Source: Amylostereum areolatum
Lineage: Eukaryota; Basidiomycota; Agaricomycetes; Russulales; Stereaceae
Direction of reading: 5' to 3'
Assembly (NCBI GenBank): GCA_012932865.1
Contig: SAXG01000001.1
Coordinates: 2,655,693 to 2,719,692 of the forward strand
DNA: 64,000 nt
Shown: positions 59,370 to 64,000 of the stretch, piece after piece
Layout: every line of letters starts with the position of its first letter
How positions within the stretch are numbered: the first letter of the stretch is position 1
Position numbers and translations under genes: made by a program
Notes under the pieces: generated by a model
The model's input: only the letters and a program-made list of their open reading frames with translations
Databases searched by the model: none
What the model was told of the DNA's origin: nothing

Positions 59370-59507
59370 CTGGAAAGCAATGCGATGGTCGTCTCTTTCG
59401 GCTGTGTACCATTCAAGGTTGTGTGTTACGAACCGTTTCGACCCACTGGCACTTAATACCTATGCGTATTTTATGGACTTCTTTCGTACTTTTGGATTTT
59501 TGGCGCC

Positions 59508-59700
59508 GGGCGTGAAGAGAGCGTGTGTCCAGCCGACAGGTAGGATGGGAAGGTCTTATGCTATGCTCGTCGCCGCTACGACGAGCTCGCTCGCAGTGCG
59601 TGAGGGGATGGACGTCGGATGGCGCGCCGTCGACGAGATGACAGTCATGACACAACGATGGGGAAACGAGCGTGAGAACAAATTTTATTTCAGCGTTGAA
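59508..59700. repeat. Array anchor 1: copied ALG12 5' fragment
   Basis: On the minus strand it still reads VGWTHALFTPGAKN beside ALG12's VGWTHVLLAPYTKV. Similarity continues upstream of the start through GGACGTCGGA and GATGGGGAAACGAGCGTGAG. The anchor word is at 59527-59537, 2,405 bases after anchor 0. A GTTGAAACGTTGAAACGTTG run follows. Confidence 0.85.
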
Positions 59701-59732
59701 ATTTGAAACGTTGAAACGTTGAAATGTTGTTA

Positions 59733-59945
59733 CAGTCATTTGCATATGAGATGATAATTCGCGCCGTGAAAAACTTGTTTGTTCGGACCAAACAATCGCC
59801 TTATTCGGAAGATCGGAGCGACCGGCAGCGGCGGCAGGCAACGGATCAGGCACATCTTGCCCATTATGGTATTTGTGTGGCTCAAGCAAACAGAAACAAA
59901 CAGATTTTTCACCGCGCGAATTATCATCTCATATGCAAGCGACTG
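59733..59945. mobile_element. 213-bp MITE with TA duplication (Tc1/mariner type)
   Basis: Long terminal inverted repeats of about 52 bases, starting CAGTC and sharing GCATATGAGATGATAATTCG, are flanked by TA on both sides (59731-59732, 59946-59947). The interior is about 110 bases with no coding. The TA target and CAGT-like end fit a Tc1/mariner-derived MITE. The equivalent position before copy 3 (about 62440) lacks it. Confidence 0.85.
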
Positions 59946-59949
59946 TAAC

Positions 59950-60531
59950 CCGACGCTCACGTCCGTCGCTCAACACGCCCTTACCATTCTTCGTATCGTT
60001 GCCTCGTGCCGCGTGGTTCTTGCATAAATCGGTGCGTCTCGACAAGCCCACTTATTTAATGATGTTCTCGGTCTTGCCTGGCTACCGTCAGCGTCTCCGG
60101 CCAGCGTCTCCAGTGGTCTGGGGACTCCGAGTCCCACATTGAATGCCTGCCAATGACCGCACCGCCAGGCTTGTCATCATTGAATGCACCTGTGCAGAAA
60201 TGGATCGCGAATTTCCACACTTTGCGCATTGCGGTGCCTGTGAAATTCCGGCGCCAACCCCGACTCCTCCAATCCTCGTATCCGGATCCTAGCCATTCCC
60301 ATGTGCGGCGACCGACAGTCAATATCTCCAGTCCAAAGGTCTGGTTCCGGTTCCGCACATCTTTATCATCTATCAAGTTGGACCGTATCTTCGTCAATTG
60401 GCGACCGGGGCGGTGCTTTAGTGCGGGTTCCACTGTCAGTATGTATGGAACAGTCCAATACTATCAGTTATAACAAGATTCTCCCTCGCACTCCAGTGTG
60501 TCCTTGTCTCGAGCACACCGTACTGCGCGCC
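59950..60531. other. Promoter region of array copy 2
   Basis: Related in short blocks to the sequence before copies 1 and 3. No gene is seen. Confidence 0.5.
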
Positions 60532-62086
60532 ATGTCCGGAGGACTCACAGAAGATCAGGTCCAGACCATGCGCGACGATCTGTCAAGTGCAACGAGCCTC
60601 CGCGTCTTCCCAATCGTCGTCGAAACAGTATTATTCGGCGAGTACATTTTTTGAGGGGGGAGAAAAGACTGACTCGCTGTGCCGCATAGCGATTTTTACG
60701 CTTGTGATATGTGTCTCGAATCGTGTTCTCATGTGAGCCCTTCTTCCTTCCTCGCCGGTACTCTTGCATGGCTGAGGAAAGCCCACATCTACAGCTCAAA
60801 GGGTCTTTGCAATCTTCGCAACCGCATCCTGCTCGCGCTCACCCTCGTCATGTATTCCGTTTCGGCCACACTCTGGGCCATCGACCTTAAACTCATGTGG
60901 AATGAGCTCAAGGTTATCCTTCCTGGATTACTCTCTTCCAACATCCCAGTTGACACTTTGGGTGAGATGAATCACGATTTGTTCTTCCCCACTGACATGA
61001 TCTCCTTGGTCAATGTACGTCATAACATCTTCTTCAAGACTTCTTGCGATGCTCATACCTTTGAAATGATTTTCAGTTCGTGTTTAGCGATGCAGTCGTG
61101 CTTTGGAGAGCATGTGTCGTTTGGAACCTGCGGAAGGCCGTCGTTTGTTTGGCCGTATGCATTTTTACATGTTTAATTGGTGCGTGTAACATCCATAAAG
61201 TGCGGTCGTTGTTGAACTCATTCATCGCAGGTTGTGGTATACTCTTTGTCCTGTTGGACATTAGGCTGTACTTTGGTTCTGCGGCGCAATCCCGCGTCTC
61301 CGTTTCGAACACTACAGGCAATATCATCCTCCCTATTCTGATCTCGTTGTCGCTCTTTATTAACGTGTGGGCCACCAGTATGGTGGCGTTAAGAGCATGG
61401 TACGTAGACACGTGTGGAATAATTGGCACATTCAGCTGACGATTTCATGTTATTAAATACTAATTTTGATGGCACAGGATCCATCGAAGAGACATCCGTC
61501 GGTACCTCCAAAGTAGAACCGAAAGGAGCGCCGTAGAGAGTGCATTTATGATGTTAGTGGAGTCTGGTATTGTGTACAGCATCGGCATGGTACGAACAGA
61601 GCACTCAGTCCCTTCCCGTTAGCACATTTCTGATTCATGTCTGGTGTTATGGCAGGTACTTTTGATGTTCGCATTTATCCCTTCGACATCGTCTGGCGTA
61701 TTTTTCACCTACTGGGGACGCAGTGTCATGAACCAAGTATCCGTGAGTGATGCACAGATCCGTGACTTTCTCCTACCCCACCACGTACGCAAGTACTAAC
61801 GTTGGTGAAACAGGGAATGTACCCAACGTTGGTCATTGTCCTCGTCGCGCTTCAAAAATCACACCGCGATCATCAATTCTCGTTCTTGGACAAAGGACCA
61901 GATGGCACGCTCCCTTTCTCCGTTCGCGTTCCACCGAGCCAGTCCTCGGCAAGGATTTCGGCCCCCGGGATGCACCCATCACTCCAGCTTGGAACTGCGC
62001 AGGGCCCCTCTCGAGAGGATGCTAGGGTGGATCCTCTAGATGAGGCGTTCATATCCCCGCGCGAAAAGGAACATGCAGATGCATGA
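60532..62086 (+). CDS. Array copy 2: multipass membrane protein (apparently intact)
   Basis: Eight exons fit in phase: 60532-60637, 60690-60732, 60777-61014, 61077-61179, 61231-61399, 61478-61589, 61656-61742 and 61814-62086, coding 376 residues. Helices include AIFTLVICVS, ILLALTLVMYSVSATLWAID, FSDAVVLWRACVVWNLRKAV, NIILPILISLSLFINVWATS, FMMLVESGIVYSIGM, VLLMFAFIPSTSSGVFF and MYPTLVIVLVALQKS, with RRDIRRYLQ between helices and an acidic tail. The family is widespread in Agaricomycetes and uncharacterised; the seven-helix plan suggests a plasma-membrane receptor-like protein, as inference. Intron 1 must use a GC donor (GCGAGT at 60638), where copies 1 and 3 have GTGAGT. It is the only array copy without a frame break. 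Confidence 0.8.
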
Positions 62087-62195
62087 TTGGAAAGCGATGC
62101 GAGGGTCGTCTGTTTCGGCTGTGTACAATTCAAAGTTTCTGTTACGAACTGATCCGACCCACCTATGTGATATCCATGCATATCTTATGGACTCC
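62087..62195. other. 3' flank of array copy 2
   Basis: Aligns with the 3' flank of copy 1 (59370-59505), for example CTTATGGACT before the anchor. No gene is seen. Confidence 0.6.
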
Positions 62196-62345
62196 AGGCG
62201 TGAGGAGAACGTGTGTTCAAGATGAGAAGGCATTGTGCTATGTGCTCCGCTCGTCCCAGCGACTAGCGAGCTCACGGTGTGTAAGGGGATTGACGTCGGA
62301 CGACGGCGGCGTTGACGAGCTGATGACGACGATGGGGTAACGAGC
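62196..62345. repeat. Array anchor 2: copied ALG12 5' fragment
   Basis: GGCGTGAGGAGAACGTGTGT, then a diverged stretch, then AGCGAGCTCAC, TTGACGTCGGA and GATGGGGTAACGAGCGTGAG match anchor 1. This copy has lost the GTCCAGCCGAC word and is the most diverged. Confidence 0.75.
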
Positions 62346-63059
62346 GTGAGAACTTATCACTATGCCCCCCGCCTCCGCCTACTAGTGACGGCGTCCGTTG
62401 TTCAACGTTCAACGTCCACGTTCAACTGAAGTTACTGAACACGCCCTCGCCGACTCACTCGCCATCCTTCGTGTTTCCCCCTCATGTAACTAAACCTCAA
62501 ATACCATGCGAAAAGTGCAATCCCGGATGGCTGCTTGTCTCACGAAAGTCTCTCCGCTTCCCTCTTCAATCCTTCTTGCATATGCACGGCCAACCAGTGC
62601 GGAACGTTTCGACCGGCCTATAGCCAGTGTACGTTCACGTTCTGGCTTGGTTACCATCTCCTCGTCGATTCTCCAAAGGAGAAAAGATACTTACTTCGTC
62701 ATTCTTCTCGGCCTCAGGATGCTCGTATCTGGCGTTAACACCTCTGGCTTGGGAGTTGCACAATACTCGCCAACGATCGCACAGCCCTGGTGAGAACCGT
62801 CATATCACATGCCGCCCCCATGTGTGGCGGCAGACTCCATTTCCGATCCAAATATCCTTGTTCTGGTTCCCGACCATCTTTGCCTTCTAAGAAACCGTGT
62901 CGTATCTCCGTCAATGGGTGATTTGTGGTGATACCGGGGCGGTGCTAGGCGTTGCATCCAGATCCATCATGGAAGCACCGGACTCAACGACGTAAGTTAT
63001 AACGCTCTCGCCCTCACTCTGTACTCAAGTACTCATATCTCAACCACCCCATACCTATG
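62346..63059. other. Promoter region of array copy 3
   Basis: Contains ACTGAACACGCCCTCGCC..CATCCTTCGT, which aligns with the sequence right after the MITE in the previous unit and so marks the empty site. No gene is seen. Confidence 0.55.
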
Positions 63060-63935
63060 ATGTCTGGAGGACTCACAGTGCGCGACCAGCTGTCTAACGT
63101 AACAGATTTTCGTATCTTCCCCAACATCATCAAAACTGCACTCTTCTGTGTCCTCCCCAATATCGTTGAAACTGCATTCTTTGGTGAGTGTGCTGTCCTC
63201 TCTGGCCGGGGGAAAAACTGACACGCCGAGCATAGCTAATTTTACGGTTCTGTTCTGTATCTCGACATGTGTCCTCACGTGAGCCTTTCTTCCTTACTTG
63301 CCGGTACTGATGGCTGAGGAAAGCCCATGTCTGCAGCCCTAGGGGCCTTCGCAGTCGTCCTAACTGCATCCTGCTCGCGCTCGCCCTGGTCATGTATACC
63401 GCTTCGGCCACGGTCTGGGCCATCAACCTAAAACTCATGTGGAATGAACTCAAGATTTTCCTTCCTGAATTACTCTCTTCAATCGTCTCACTTGACGCCC
63501 TGGACGAGATGAATAGAAATCTATTGTTCACTGAAAACACCATCTCCTTGGTCAATGTACGCTATCACATCTGCCTCCCCTTTTTCCTACCTTTGAGATG
63601 ATTCCTAGCTCCTGCTTAGCGATGCAGTCGTTCTTTGGACGGCTTGTGTTGTTTGGAATTGGCGAAGGCTGTCATCGCCGTGGCTATATTGATTTTACAT
63701 GTTTGATATTGGTGTGTACAAGTTTGCAACATGCAGAAAATATCACCATTGTTAACCTGATTCAATGGTAGGTTGTAACATACTGTATGTTTTGTCCGAT
63801 GTTGCGCCGTTCTTTCCTTCTCCTTCACAAACCATTCAGAGGATATACCCATTGTAATGTTCTCGGTGTCGGTCTGTGCAAACATGTGGGCAACCAGTAT
63901 TTTCTGACAAGGTTACGTCAATTTTGATGTTGTAT
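63060..63935 (+). pseudogene. Array copy 3: truncated and frameshifted multipass gene
   Basis: The start MSGGLTVRDQLSNVT lacks part of the exon-1 segment of the other copies and carries a 36-base internal duplication (63112-63147 and 63148-63183). The third-exon region LRSRPNCILLALALVMYTAS and NTISLVN are preserved. In the fourth exon, GGCGAAGGCTG has one base fewer than copy 1 (GGCGAAAGGCTG), breaking frame after WNWR, and a nearby T run is one base shorter too. After ATGTGGGCAACCAGTAT the gene is deleted: all downstream helices are missing and the sequence jumps to the next anchor. This copy cannot make the family protein. Confidence 0.85.
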
Positions 63936-63944
63936 TTTTGGCGC

Positions 63945-64000
63945 AGGGCGTGAGCAGAACATGTGTCCAGCCGACAGCTAGGACAAGAAGGTCTTGTGCT
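63945..64000. repeat. Array anchor 3: copied ALG12 5' fragment (runs off window)
   Basis: The minus strand reads VGWTHVLLTPCAKN, even closer to ALG12 than anchor 1. Anchor word GTCCAGCCGAC at 63965-63975. A fourth unit therefore begins here and the array continues beyond the window. Confidence 0.85.

Overview
The window looks like nuclear DNA of a filamentous basidiomycete, most probably an Agaricomycete. The genes are dense, GC-rich and cut by many 50-60 bp GT-AG introns, and several families seen here are typical of Agaricomycetes (DUF6534-type multipass proteins, a second lineage-specific multipass family, a Cys-rich secreted/TM family). The species cannot be named from the sequence. All gene models were assembled by hand from reading frames and splice signals. 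Where exon coordinates are given the reading phase was checked across every junction.

Layout. 1-4267: the 5' part of a minus-strand Ty3/gypsy LTR retrotransposon (LTR, candidate PBS, gag with CCHC knuckle, a -1 frameshift site, protease, reverse transcriptase running off the left edge). 4268-7775: a mobile-element-rich stretch with gene fragments and two hAT-type insertions, each with a perfect 8-bp target duplication; the second keeps a decayed transposase C-terminus. 8427-16165: two disordered unknown proteins around a WD40/DUF2415 protein. 17330-25371: an ADP1-like ABCG transporter, a small candidate gene, an NCS1 nucleobase permease and a small conserved protein, all on the minus strand except the small candidate. 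26325-31129 (plus): a DUF6987-like protein, a 51-residue CxxC protein and a DUF6534 multipass gene. 32360-37246: a Cys-rich membrane protein, an intron-containing tRNA-Leu, an Aro8-type aminotransferase whose first intron holds a solo LTR, and an intron-containing tRNA-Phe. 37966-44499 (minus): a CaMKK/Ssp1-type kinase and a short-chain dehydrogenase. 45963-53000: RPL4, a C2H2-like protein, COQ4 and splicing factor CWC2. 53176-57166 (minus): TMA46/ZC3H15 and ALG12. 57105-64000: a tandem array in which a multipass-protein gene has been copied at least three times together with a piece of the ALG12 5' end.

Most genes are unrelated housekeeping loci: translation (RPL4, TMA46), splicing (CWC2), N-glycan assembly (ALG12), ubiquinone synthesis (COQ4), amino-acid transamination, transport and signalling. 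There is no evident metabolic cluster. The most unusual structure is the ALG12-linked tandem array at the right end. Next come the retrotransposon's gag-pol junction with its AUG-less open extension, and the cluster of datable insertions with intact target duplications.
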